Of a DNA stretch of 25,519 nt, positions 7,554 through 15,698 are shown piece after piece; positions within the stretch are counted from its first letter, which is position 1; every line of letters begins with the position of its first letter. The notes beneath the pieces were generated by a model that was not told where the DNA came from, ran no database searches, and saw nothing but the letters and a program-made list of their open reading frames with translations. The stretch covers positions 1 through 25,519 of the forward strand of contig JAZPXN010000095.1 in assembly GCA_045543655.1 (NCBI GenBank), read 5' to 3'. Source of the stretch: RGIG995 sp045543655. GTDB taxonomy: Bacteria > Bacillota > Clostridia > Oscillospirales > UBA644. The translations under genes were made by a program, and so were the position numbers.

Positions 7554-7594
7554 TGCTATAATAAGTTTGTATAAATAAACGGGGTTCGACCCCG
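7554..7594 (+). promoter_or_regulatory. Extended -10 promoter and leader hairpin of fucO
   Basis: TGCTATAAT (7554-7562) is a perfect extended -10; no good -35 box is seen, only TTTCTT at 7534-7539. The leader carries the hairpin CGGGGT-TCG-ACCCCG (7580-7594) near the expected 5' end of the mRNA, where it could protect the message. AAGGAGA follows before the ATG at 7618. Confidence 0.65.
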
Positions 7595-7617
7595 CGAAAA
7601 AAGAAGGAGAATCCGTC

Positions 7618-8766
7618 ATGTCCAACCGTTTCATCCTCAATGAGATCTCTTATCACGGTTCCGGTGCTATCGAAGCCATCGCTGCCGAAGCCGCCGGCCG
7701 GGGCTTTAAAAAAGCCTTCGTTTGCTCCGACCCCGATCTGATCAAGTTCGGCGTCACCCAGAAGGTCCTCGACGTTCTTGACAAGAACGGCCTTGCTTAC
7801 GAGATCTTCTCCGACATCAAGCCCAATCCCACCATTGAAAACGTTCAGAACGGCGTTGCCGCTTACAAGGCTGCCGGCACCGATTATATCGTTGCCATCG
7901 GCGGCGGTTCTTCTATGGATACCGCCAAGGCCATCGGTATCATCATCAATAACCCCGAGTTTGCCGACGTCCGCTCTCTTGAAGGCGTTGCCGATACCAA
8001 GAATAAGTGCGTTCCCATCATCGCCGTTCCCACCACCGCCGGTACCGCTGCCGAAGTTACCATCAACTACGTCATCACCGATGCGGAAAAGAACCGCAAG
8101 ATGGTCTGCGTCGATCCCCACGATATCCCCGTCGTCGCCGTCGTTGATCCCGATATGATGGCTTCCATGCCCAAGGGGCTGACCGCCGCTACCGGTATGG
8201 ACGCTCTGACCCACGCCATTGAGGGCTACATCACCGCCGGTGCCTGGGAACTTTCCGATATGTTCCATATCAAAGCCATCGAGATCATCGCCCGTTCTCT
8301 GCGGGGTGCCGTTGCCAATACCGCCGAAGGCCGTGCCGATATGGCTCTCGGTCAGTACGTTGCCGGTATGGGCTTCTCCAACGTCGGCCTCGGCATCGTT
8401 CACTCCATGGCTCACCCCCTGGGTGCTCTGTACGATACCCCCCACGGCGTTGCCAACGCCATTATCCTCCCCACCGTCATGGAATACAACGCCGAAGCCA
8501 CCGGTGACAAGTATCGCGATATCGCCCGCGCTATGGGCGTTGCCGGTACCGACGCCATGACCATCGAAGAGGCCCGTAAGGCCGCCGTTGACGCCGTCCG
8601 TCAGCTTTCTGCCGACGTGGGAATCCCCGCTGATCTGAAGGATATCGTCAAGCCCGAAGACCTGGACTTCCTCGCCCAGTCTGCCTTCGACGACGCCTGC
8701 CGTCCCGGCAATCCCAGAGCCACCTCCGTTGCTGAAATCAAGGCTCTCTACGAATCTCTCCTGTAA
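7618..8766 (+). CDS. fucO: Lactaldehyde reductase, iron-containing alcohol dehydrogenase
   Basis: This 382-residue enzyme reduces lactaldehyde to 1,2-propanediol with NADH, the redox step of anaerobic fucose or rhamnose fermentation. It follows E. coli FucO almost collinearly as I remember it (for example ALGQYVAGMGFSNVGLG and VPTTAGTAAEVTINYVITD). The nucleotide-binding GGGSSMD is at residues 95-101. The four iron ligands are all present: D195, H199, H262 and H276. The ATG has AAGGAGA eight bases upstream. Codon use is extremely restricted (GCC, GTT, ATC, AAG), with no TTA, CTA or TCA codons over nearly the whole gene, which suggests strong expression. No fucose kinase or aldolase is nearby, so it may also reduce other short aldehydes. 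Confidence 0.95.
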   Translation: MSNRFILNEISYHGSGAIEAIAAEAAGRGFKKAFVCSDPDLIKFGVTQKVLDVLDKNGLAYEIFSDIKPNPTIENVQNGVAAYKAAGTDYIVAIGGGSSMDTAKAIGIIINNPEFADVRSLEGVADTKNKCVPIIAVPTTAGTAAEVTINYVITDAEKNRKMVCVDPHDIPVVAVVDPDMMASMPKGLTAATGMDALTHAIEGYITAGAWELSDMFHIKAIEIIARSLRGAVANTAEGRADMALGQYVAGMGFSNVGLGIVHSMAHPLGALYDTPHGVANAIILPTVMEYNAEATGDKYRDIARAMGVAGTDAMTIEEARKAAVDAVRQLSADVGIPADLKDIVKPEDLDFLAQSAFDDACRPGNPRATSVAEIKALYESLL

Positions 8767-8791
8767 TCGCAAAACGCAATATATTATAATA

Positions 8792-8834
8792 GGAAAGGCG
8801 TATACCGTTTCGGTATGCGCCGTTCCCTCTTTTT
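8792..8834 (+). terminator. Terminator of fucO
   Basis: GGCGTATACC (8797-8806) pairs with GGTATGCGCC (8812-8821) with one G-U pair, extended by GGAA/TTCC across a mismatch. A T-rich tail (CTCTTTTTT) follows. Confidence 0.85.
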
Positions 8835-8907
8835 TGCGTAAAATTTTGGCAAAAGTTTCAAAAATCGCAAAAAAGCGTGACAATATTGGGAACTTTCGAA
8901 AAAACGC

Positions 8908-8936
8908 TTGCAATTTCGGCTCTTATCTGTTAAAAT
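8908..8936 (+). promoter_or_regulatory. Sigma-A promoter of the surface-protein gene
   Basis: TTGCAA (8908-8913) and TAAAAT (8931-8936) are separated by 17 bases. The predicted start falls near 8943. Confidence 0.72.
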
Positions 8937-8949
8937 ACTAATATAGCAT

Positions 8950-8963
8950 GGGGTCGAAGCCCC
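8950..8963 (+). promoter_or_regulatory. Leader hairpin of the surface-protein mRNA
   Basis: GGGGT-CGAA-GCCCC lies about seven bases into the predicted transcript. It closely resembles in position and sequence the fucO leader hairpin at 7580-7594. AAGGAGAG follows at about 8977. Confidence 0.5.
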
Positions 8964-8988
8964 CAATAAGCTTTTAAGGAGAGATACC

Positions 8989-11900
8989 ATGAAAAAGACT
9001 CTTGCAATCTGCCTGTCTCTGATGCTGGTCGTTGCAGCGGTTTTCGCATTGGCTCTCGGCACGAATGCCGCAGAAGTGAAAGCGTCTTCCGTTACTTTGA
9101 CCGACTCTACCGGCGGCGACCACGTCCTCGACGCTGTTACGACGACGTACAACGCCGGCACCGGTACGGCTACCTTTGACGCCGCCACCGGCACTCTGAC
9201 GCTGAACAACGCCACCGGGCTGAAGAAGGTCGCTTCTTCCAACGGTGCTCTGACCGTCGTTGCTAAGGGCGAAAGCACCATTGTCAATGACGGCAACAAT
9301 GCCATCGTTGCCAATGCGTCCGATTCTTCCGTCCTTGCCAACCTCACCATTAAAGGCGACGGCATTCTGAACGCAACTGCCACCGGGTACGCCATTTTCT
9401 CTCAGAACGGTGACATTACCGTTACCGGCGACGTCGTTCTGAACGTGAAAGCCAATGCGGATACCATCCACCTGAACGGCGGCGGTAAAGACATGATTTT
9501 CAGCGGAAACGCGATCGTTAACTCCGTTTCCCGCGACGGTGGTGCCATCCGTCATGCCGGTTCCGGTTACGTTACTGTTGCCGACAACGCTGTCGTCAGC
9601 TCTGTTATTGAGGCTGCCAATGCCGACTGGAAAGCTGCTCTCACTGCTTCCAAGCTCTCCATGTCCGGCGGTACTCTGAATCTGAAGACTGTCGGTCGCG
9701 ATGCTCCCACCCCCACCGTCCTCAACGGTCTTTCCGTCAACGGTCCCGTTGACATCACCGGCGGTACGATCAATATCGAGGTCGATGGCGTTTCCCAGTT
9801 GGCCAACCGCGTTCACGCCATCTATCTGGATAATGGTAACTCCATGATGATCGCCGATGCCACTCTGAATCTGAAGGTCAACACCCCCAAGACCGGGAAT
9901 GGCGAAGCAGGCGTTATCACCACCGAGGAAACCTATTGGATTACTACCCATAAGGCTACCATCAACGTGGACGCCCCCAATACCACCGCCCTCATCGTTC
10001 CCAGAAATATCGATATTGACGACGGCGACGCCAATACCACGGCCGCAACCTTCGATATCAACCTCTACGAAACCACCATCACCGGTGTTGCCAAATCCTT
10101 CGTTGAAACCTCTGACCTCTACACCGCTACGAACCCCGGTGTTGAAGCCATCAATATCAACGTTGATAAGGATTGCACCCTGTCCTTCGGTGCTTCTGCC
10201 GGCGTGCTCGGCGCGAAGTGCGAAAAGATGGTCAAGGCTACCAATAAGGCCAGCATGGTCCAGAGCTCCGATTTCAAGGCTAACAGCTACGGGCTTTATA
10301 CCGGCGATCCTTCCACTGCTCTTCTTAACGTTACCGTCACTCCTTCTATCGGCGCTGACTTCGTTCTGAACGCCGGCAAGCCCACTCTGACCGCTGCCGA
10401 AGCCGCCTTCATGAACGTTTCCACCGACTCTATCGTTTACGATGCCGGCAAGGGTGTCGTTACCTTTAATAATATGAACGGTGAAGTCAACCGCGTCTAC
10501 GTCAGCGGCGGCAATGCCAAGATCGTTGTTAAGGGTGAAAATACCATCACCGGTCTTCCCGGTGTCGCCAACATCCTCGGCGGCAACGGTGAGATTGAAA
10601 TCACCGGCGACGGTTCTTTGACCGTCAGCGGCGGTAACTACACCATCTGCAATCCCGGTAAGCTGGTTCTTTCCGGAGATCTCAAACTTAAGGTAATCTC
10701 TCATAGCGATAATGCTATTCACGTTTCCCGTACCGCTGACCCCGGCGACTGTGCTCTCATCGTGAAGGACAACGTCAAGCTTGACATCGTTGCCAAGTCC
10801 CGCGGTATCTACAACCCCGGCGCCCGTCCGATCGTAAAGATCACCGATAACGCCGACGTTTCCATTTCTTCCCTCCAGGATACCTCCACCCAGGGCGTGT
10901 TCCTGTATGCCGACGTTGACGACGGTACCGGCAATCAGACTGCTCTCTTTGAAGTTTCCGGAAACGCTTCCTTTAAGACTGCTCCTACCGTCGCTCAGGG
11001 CGTGTACGTAACTTACAGAGGTGTTGCTGAGGACGCTCCTACGGCTCTCAAAGAAGAAACCGTGTTCAACGCCGTGTTCACCGCTTCCGGTAACGCTAAA
11101 GTTGATATCTCCGGCTTCCAGCAGGGCATTATCCTCGGCGCTAACAGAAAGGGCTCCATTGCTACGCTGAACATTGTTGACGCCGCTAACGTGGACGTTG
11201 ACAATACCGATACCACCGAACGCTTCGCTACCGGCGCTGCCGTTTGGGTCTCCGGCGATATGAACTACGTCAACATGACCACCACCGGTACCGTCAATAT
11301 GACCAGCAACGCCGGCGGTTGGAGAGGCTCCTTCTTCCTGAGCGGTACCGATTACGATATCCTCATTAAGGATACGATCCTCAACGTTACCAATATTTCC
11401 GAATCCAAGTCTTCCTCCAATCCTGAAGTCATTAACGCCATTAACCCCTCCTGCTCTGGGGAAAAGGGCAAGTTCGTGATTGCCGGTAAGGCCGTCGTCA
11501 CCGCTTATGCGGAACGCAACGGTGAAAATGCCACCAACCGTGCTCACGGTCTGTTCCTCCATCCCAAGCACGTCCTGACCATTCAGGATGACGCCGTACT
11601 GAACGCCACCGCTTCCGGTGATTCCAAGGCCAATACCGGCGCTGCTATCCACCTGAAGGGCGCTTCCATCCTCGTTAAGGACAACGGTAAGATGAACCTG
11701 GCGATTAAGGAAAATGCCGTTGCCGGCATCACCTTCGAAGCCGAATCTGCTCTGACTGTCGAAGGCAACGGTAAGGTTGTTATCGATGCATCCGCGGAAG
11801 AAAAGATGGTTGCCGTTCGTTCTTACACCAGAACCTCCAAGGGTGTCATCGAAGTTAAGGAAGGCACCGGCTCCATCGAAATGTTCGGTGATCCCGCCGT

Positions 11901-12129
11901 CAGCACCGCTCAGCGCAAGCTCACCATCAAGAGTGCTGTCATGAAGACCGGCGAATCCAAGAAGAAAGCTGAGACCGTCGAGAAGATTACCGGTAAGGAA
12001 GCTTACGTCCTTCTGGCCGCTAAGAATCCCCCCACTTCCGACTACACCGTCGCCGCCTTCGCTATCGTTGGTCTGATCGCTGTTGCTACTACTGCCGCCG
12101 TGATCCTTCGCAAGAAGCATAACGACTGA
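8989..12129 (+). CDS. Large secreted beta-helix surface protein with sortase-like anchor
   Basis: This 1046-residue protein starts with a signal peptide (MKKTLAICLSLMLVVAAVF…, probable cleavage near residue 27-28 after TNA/A). The body is rich in short G/N/D turns and beta strands (LTIKGDG, DITVTGDVVLNV), typical of right-handed beta-helix proteins such as the Cthe_2159-type carbohydrate-binding family. Two related modules are visible: about 61-170 (FDAATGTLTLNN… VVAKGESTI) and about 479-590 (YDAGKGVVTFNN… VVKGENTI), pointing to an internal duplication. The C-terminus has NPPTSD (1013-1018), a hydrophobic segment and RKKHND, the layout of a sortase signal. TTA, CTA and TCA codons are absent from practically all of the gene. 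Carbohydrate or cell-surface binding is inferred; I cannot name a ligand. Confidence 0.85.
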   Translation: MKKTLAICLSLMLVVAAVFALALGTNAAEVKASSVTLTDSTGGDHVLDAVTTTYNAGTGTATFDAATGTLTLNNATGLKKVASSNGALTVVAKGESTIVNDGNNAIVANASDSSVLANLTIKGDGILNATATGYAIFSQNGDITVTGDVVLNVKANADTIHLNGGGKDMIFSGNAIVNSVSRDGGAIRHAGSGYVTVADNAVVSSVIEAANADWKAALTASKLSMSGGTLNLKTVGRDAPTPTVLNGLSVNGPVDITGGTINIEVDGVSQLANRVHAIYLDNGNSMMIADATLNLKVNTPKTGNGEAGVITTEETYWITTHKATINVDAPNTTALIVPRNIDIDDGDANTTAATFDINLYETTITGVAKSFVETSDLYTATNPGVEAININVDKDCTLSFGASAGVLGAKCEKMVKATNKASMVQSSDFKANSYGLYTGDPSTALLNVTVTPSIGADFVLNAGKPTLTAAEAAFMNVSTDSIVYDAGKGVVTFNNMNGEVNRVYVSGGNAKIVVKGENTITGLPGVANILGGNGEIEITGDGSLTVSGGNYTICNPGKLVLSGDLKLKVISHSDNAIHVSRTADPGDCALIVKDNVKLDIVAKSRGIYNPGARPIVKITDNADVSISSLQDTSTQGVFLYADVDDGTGNQTALFEVSGNASFKTAPTVAQGVYVTYRGVAEDAPTALKEETVFNAVFTASGNAKVDISGFQQGIILGANRKGSIATLNIVDAANVDVDNTDTTERFATGAAVWVSGDMNYVNMTTTGTVNMTSNAGGWRGSFFLSGTDYDILIKDTILNVTNISESKSSSNPEVINAINPSCSGEKGKFVIAGKAVVTAYAERNGENATNRAHGLFLHPKHVLTIQDDAVLNATASGDSKANTGAAIHLKGASILVKDNGKMNLAIKENAVAGITFEAESALTVEGNGKVVIDASAEEKMVAVRSYTRTSKGVIEVKEGTGSIEMFGDPAVSTAQRKLTIKSAVMKTGESKKKAETVEKITGKEAYVLLAAKNPPTSDYTVAAFAIVGLIAVATTAAVILRKKHND

Positions 12130-12151
12130 TCTTAACTAACTGAATCTCTCC

Positions 12152-12185
12152 GGAGTGATGCGCGAAAGCGCATCACTCCTTTTTC
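12152..12185 (+). terminator. Terminator of the surface-protein gene
   Basis: GGAGTGATGCGC (12152-12163) pairs perfectly with GCGCATCACTCC (12168-12179) around a GAAA tetraloop, followed by TTTTTC. Confidence 0.93.
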
Positions 12186-12210
12186 TTTCCGATATCGTTC
12201 GGACGCATCC

Positions 12211-12239
12211 TTGACAATGCTGACGAAATGTGTTATAAT
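12211..12239 (+). promoter_or_regulatory. Sigma-A promoter of the DUF6198 gene
   Basis: TTGACA (12211-12216) and TATAAT (12234-12239) have a 17-base spacer, and TG at 12231-12232 gives an extended -10. Confidence 0.87.
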
Positions 12240-12272
12240 AGTGAAAATTCATCTGTTTAATGGGGTTTCTAT

Positions 12273-12959
12273 ATGAAAAAACCTTGTCTGTCCCGGGAGC
12301 TTTGCTATATTTTCGCCACGGTTTTTCTTGCCATCGGCGCTGCGCTGATGGCAAAAGCGGATTTCGGTCTTTCTGCCGTTGTCGCGCCCGCCTTCATTCT
12401 TTCCGAGATCTTTCATATCTCCTTCGGCACCGCAGAATACTGTCTGCAAGGGGTGTTGGTGGTTGCCGTCTGCTTTCTTGTGGGGAAATTCCGCTGGACC
12501 TACCTTCTTTCTTTCGTTTCCGCCTTTCTTTATGGCCAGGTGCTGGACGGATTTATATTTCTCTTTTCTCTCACCGGGGAATGGGGTGTCGCGTTGCGCC
12601 TTGCTATGATGGTGGTGGGGATGGTATCCAGCTCCCTTGGAGTGGCCCTGTTCTTTAAAACCTATCTTGCCCCCGGCGCCTACGAGCTCTTCGTGAAGGA
12701 GGTCTCCCGTCGCTTTGGCATAAAAATAGGCCCCTTCAAGGTTATTTATGATCTTTGTAGCTTTCTTGTGGCGATCGTACTTTCTCTTGCCGTGTTCCAC
12801 TCGGTATTTGATCATAATATCGGCCTGGGCACGGTCCTCGTCGCCCTCGTAAACGGCTTTATTATCGACTTATTCTCGAAGTGCCTGGACCGTCTTTTCA
12901 ATTACTGCGACTGGCTGCCCTGGGCGAAATATTTCGAAACGCCCTCCGAAAAAGAATAA
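12273..12959 (+). CDS. YczE/YitT-like membrane protein (DUF6198 type)
   Basis: This 228-residue integral membrane protein has about five hydrophobic segments: ELCYIFATVFLAIGAAL, the region around 45-65, LLSFVSAFLYGQVLDGF, ALRLAMMVVGMVSSSLGVAL and VIYDLCSFLVAIVLSL. The motif GAALMAKADFGLSAVVAPAF is typical of the YczE/YyaS group, and the GAYELFVKEVSRRFGIKIGPFKVIYD segment fits DUF6198. The function of these proteins is unknown; a transport role is often assumed. The ATG at 12273 has only a weak GGGG site, although the promoter is very strong. It stands alone between two terminators. Confidence 0.82.
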   Translation: MKKPCLSRELCYIFATVFLAIGAALMAKADFGLSAVVAPAFILSEIFHISFGTAEYCLQGVLVVAVCFLVGKFRWTYLLSFVSAFLYGQVLDGFIFLFSLTGEWGVALRLAMMVVGMVSSSLGVALFFKTYLAPGAYELFVKEVSRRFGIKIGPFKVIYDLCSFLVAIVLSLAVFHSVFDHNIGLGTVLVALVNGFIIDLFSKCLDRLFNYCDWLPWAKYFETPSEKE

Positions 12960-12964
12960 AAAAT

Positions 12965-12997
12965 ACGGAAGAGAAATGCGTTCTCTTCCGTGTTTTA
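12965..12997. terminator. Bidirectional terminator between convergent genes
   Basis: ACGGAAGAGAA (12965-12975) pairs with TTCTCTTCCGT (12981-12991). A T-rich tail follows on the plus strand, and the minus strand sees TATTTTTTATT. It therefore also ends the long pyrH-to-phosphatase operon. Confidence 0.88.
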
Positions 12998-13005
12998 TTA
13001 TGTAT

Positions 13006-13572
13006 TTATTCCAGCGGTTCTACGCTCCACTTGCCGTTCTTGAATTCAAAAACCGCAATGCCGCCGTTTCCTAAGATCGGGCCGGGGACCGGTGTGTTAT
13101 CCCGTGCCACCTCCATGCAGTATCGGATAAATACGCCGTGGGTAAAGGCCGCCACCGTCTCGTATCCGGCAGATTCTGCGGTTTTTAAAAATCGTTCGGC
13201 CCGGATTTTGACCATATCCCGGGTTTCGCCTCCCCAAAAGGAGTAATCGTCAACCGCTCTGCTGGCAAGGTATTTTTCGCCGTATTCTGCCTCGCAATCC
13301 GTAACGCAACGGTCCTGCAGAGAGCCTACGTTGATTTCACGGATCAGCTCCAACAGCTCCGGTTCCTGCTCCGGCAAAGCGTGTTTGCAGGTCTGCACCG
13401 TGCGGGGGAGGTCGCTGGCGTAGATCTTATCGAACCGGATTCCATTCAGCCGTTCTCCGGCCTTCCGGGCATCCTCAATCCCCTGCTCTGTCAGTTCCGT
13501 CCTGCTCCAGCCCGAATGGCGCCTTTCCGAATTATTTTTGCTTTGTCCGTGGCGCACTATATATAATTTCAC
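13006..13572 (-). CDS. Histidine phosphatase family protein
   Basis: This 188-residue protein belongs to the phosphoglycerate-mutase-like histidine phosphatase superfamily. The catalytic RHG is at residues 7-9 (YIVRHGQSKNN), and the second His lies in AAFTHGVFIRY near the C-terminus; SDLPRTVQTCKHAL carries the usual Arg. The substrate cannot be read from sequence, since the family includes small-molecule phosphatases acting on nucleotides, sugars and cofactors. It starts with GTG at 13572, which overlaps the ispG TGA as GTGA, with AAGGGGG about eight bases upstream. This tight coupling to ispG suggests a link with the isoprenoid operon, but that is inference. It is the last gene of the operon. 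Confidence 0.9.
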   Translation of the reverse strand: MKLYIVRHGQSKNNSERRHSGWSRTELTEQGIEDARKAGERLNGIRFDKIYASDLPRTVQTCKHALPEQEPELLELIREINVGSLQDRCVTDCEAEYGEKYLASRAVDDYSFWGGETRDMVKIRAERFLKTAESAGYETVAAFTHGVFIRYCMEVARDNTPVPGPILGNGGIAVFEFKNGKWSVEPLE

Positions 13573-14633
13573 AGGTCCGCCCCCTTGATTTTTGCAATCT
13601 CTTCCACTTCTTTTCGAAGCAGGGGAAGAATCTGCTCCTGAGGGATGTTCTTGATCATCTTATCGCCCCGGAACAGCACGTATTCGCCATTCGCTCCGGT
13701 CACGCCCACGTCGGCCTGGCGGGCTTCTCCCGGCCCGTTGACGACGCACCCCATAACCGCAATCTTTACGTGGGTCCGGATATCCCGGAATTCCTGCTCT
13801 ACCCGGTTTGCAAGCTCGATGGAGTTCACCGTAGTACGACCGCAGGTGGGGCAGGAGATCACTTCGATCCCCCGGTGATAAAGATCCAGAGAACGAAGCA
13901 ATATCTTCGCCGTTTCCACTTCTTCTGCAGGGTCTGCCGTCAGGGAAACCCGGATCGTGTCACCGATGCCGTCTAAAAGAAGAGCTCCGATGCCGATCGC
14001 CGATTTTACCGTCCCCGAACGCGCCGTCCCCGCTTCGGTCACTCCTAAATGCAGGGGATAAGGGGAGGTCTCGGCGAAAATGCGATAGGCCTCCACCATC
14101 ATGCGCACGTCCGACGCTTTCATGGAAACCGCAATATCATCAAAATCCAGTTGTTCCAACAGCTCCACGTTTCGCTGGGCGCTTTCTGCCAGAGCCCGCG
14201 CCGTGGGACGGCCGTATTTTGCCAGCAGATCCTTCTCCAGAGATCCGGCGTTGATTCCTACCCGGATGGGCACGTTGCGGGCCTTTGCGGCATCGGTGAC
14301 CAGTCTCAGGTGGGTCTTGTCCGTATTTCCGGGGTTGATTCGGATCTTGTCCGCCCCTGCTTCCAGGGCTTTCAGCGCCAGACGATAATCGAAATGGATG
14401 TCCGCCACAAGGGGAATTTTCAGCATGTTCCGCAGTTTTTGGAAGGGTTCTGCCGATTCCATATCCGGCAATGCCACCCGCAAAATATCGCATCCTGCGT
14501 CCTGTAGTGCCAGGGCCTGGGCGGCTAACTCCTCAAAACGGGTAAAGGGAATGGAACACATGGACTGAATGGGGATCGGCGCCCCCGCGCCCACGGCCAC
14601 GCCCCGGGTAACGATCTGTTTTTTCGATGCCAT
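13569..14633 (-). CDS. ispG: 4-hydroxy-3-methylbut-2-enyl-diphosphate synthase
   Basis: This 354-residue iron-sulphur enzyme converts MEcPP to HMBPP, the penultimate step of the MEP isoprenoid pathway. The [4Fe-4S] ligands are C261 and C264 (ISCPTCGRT) and C296 (GCVVNGPGE), with E303 as the likely fourth ligand, as in other IspG proteins. The N-terminal TIM barrel is complete (CDILRVALPD, ADIHFDYRLAL, RINPGN). The ATG at 14633 has AAAGGAG upstream, overlapping the rseP stop, so the two genes are translationally coupled. No ispH is in the window. Confidence 0.97.
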   Translation of the reverse strand: MASKKQIVTRGVAVGAGAPIPIQSMCSIPFTRFEELAAQALALQDAGCDILRVALPDMESAEPFQKLRNMLKIPLVADIHFDYRLALKALEAGADKIRINPGNTDKTHLRLVTDAAKARNVPIRVGINAGSLEKDLLAKYGRPTARALAESAQRNVELLEQLDFDDIAVSMKASDVRMMVEAYRIFAETSPYPLHLGVTEAGTARSGTVKSAIGIGALLLDGIGDTIRVSLTADPAEEVETAKILLRSLDLYHRGIEVISCPTCGRTTVNSIELANRVEQEFRDIRTHVKIAVMGCVVNGPGEARQADVGVTGANGEYVLFRGDKMIKNIPQEQILPLLRKEVEEIAKIKGADL

Positions 14634-14643
14634 AACGACTCCT

Positions 14644-15678
14644 TTAATATACGGGGAAAAAGATATCTTTCAACATAATGACCGCCATCAGCGCCAATAG
14701 GATCACGATCCCGACGCCGTGGATGATTGCCTCCACCTTCGGCGGAATGGGTTTGCGGACGATGGCTTCGATGAGCATGCATAAGAATCGCCCACCGTCC
14801 AATGCCGGCAATGGCAACATATTCATAACTCCAAGATTGATGGAGATCAGCGCCGCTACCGATAAAAGGGACAAAAAACCGTAGGATGCGGCTTCTGAGA
14901 TGACCGAGGAAATGCCAACGGGGCCGGAAACGTATTTCAACGAAATTCGCCCGGTGATCATATCCCGCAATCCGTCCACGATGCTCGTGGTATAAGACCA
15001 GGTCTGCACGAAAATCTGCCGGATCACTACGCCCGGAGTTTTCTTTGCCCGGTAAACCAGAAAGTCCACCGTGGGATAACTTAACCCTTCGTCCACTTCT
15101 TCCGTGGGGAAGGTTACGTTGGGAAGGATCACTTCCTGCCCCTTGCGCAGCACCGTCAGGCTGACCGTATCTTCGTTATAGCAACGGGAAAGGATGGTCG
15201 CCATTTCGGTATAATCGGCAATCTTTTCTCCGTTGACCGCAATGATTTTATCGTCTACCTGAAGTCCGCATTGGGAGGAGATTGCTCCTTCGTCAAATTG
15301 CGCTACCACCGTGGAGGGGATATTGCTGAAGCAAACGATGATCGCCACGCAAACCAGTCCCAACAGCATATTCATGGCCGCGCCCGCCGCAACGATGATC
15401 ATGCGCATCCATACGGGTTTGTTTCGCATGGCCCGAGGGTCGTCGGGAACCTCCTCGTCTTCTCCCGTCATGGCGCAATACCCTCCGATCGGCAGGAGGC
15501 GCAGGGCGTATAACGTCTCCTTGCCCTGCTTTTTCAGAAGGGCGGGGCCCATGCCCAGAGCAAATTCGGTTACCCGCACACCACAGGCCTTCGCGGCAAT
15601 AAAATGTCCCAGCTCGTGGACGAAAATCAGCACGCCCAGCACCAGAACGGTATAAAGGATCTGCAAAAGGATACTCAA
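14644..15678 (-). CDS. rseP: RIP (site-2) zinc metalloprotease
   Basis: This 344-residue membrane protease cleaves transmembrane substrates such as anti-sigma factors and leftover signal peptides. The active site HELGH is at residues 21-25 in the first membrane segment. A PDZ domain spans about 118-190 (GAISSQCGLQVDDKIIAVNGEKI), and the second zinc-binding motif NMLPLPALDGGR is at 286-297. The C-terminus has a further membrane helix (GIVILLALMAVIML). The start is a TTG at 15678 with GAGGAG at a good eight-base spacing; no ATG fits. It sits between dxr and ispG, the usual place in Firmicutes. Confidence 0.96.
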   Translation of the reverse strand: MSILLQILYTVLVLGVLIFVHELGHFIAAKACGVRVTEFALGMGPALLKKQGKETLYALRLLPIGGYCAMTGEDEEVPDDPRAMRNKPVWMRMIIVAAGAAMNMLLGLVCVAIIVCFSNIPSTVVAQFDEGAISSQCGLQVDDKIIAVNGEKIADYTEMATILSRCYNEDTVSLTVLRKGQEVILPNVTFPTEEVDEGLSYPTVDFLVYRAKKTPGVVIRQIFVQTWSYTTSIVDGLRDMITGRISLKYVSGPVGISSVISEAASYGFLSLLSVAALISINLGVMNMLPLPALDGGRFLCMLIEAIVRKPIPPKVEAIIHGVGIVILLALMAVIMLKDIFFPVY

Positions 15679-15698
15679 AACAAACGCTCCTCGGAATA

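Noticed and set aside
7480..8913. A 477-codon minus-strand frame opposite fucO
   Set aside because: It runs through the fucO terminator and promoter and has low-complexity Gly/Asp composition; it is explained by codon bias in fucO.
8974..12120. A 1048-codon open frame antisense to the surface-protein gene
   Set aside because: It is exactly in register with the sense codons. The absence of TTA, CTA and TCA in the sense gene leaves it open. The product is Gly/Asp-rich without signal peptide or known motifs, while the sense frame has promoter, ribosome-binding site, signal peptide and anchor.
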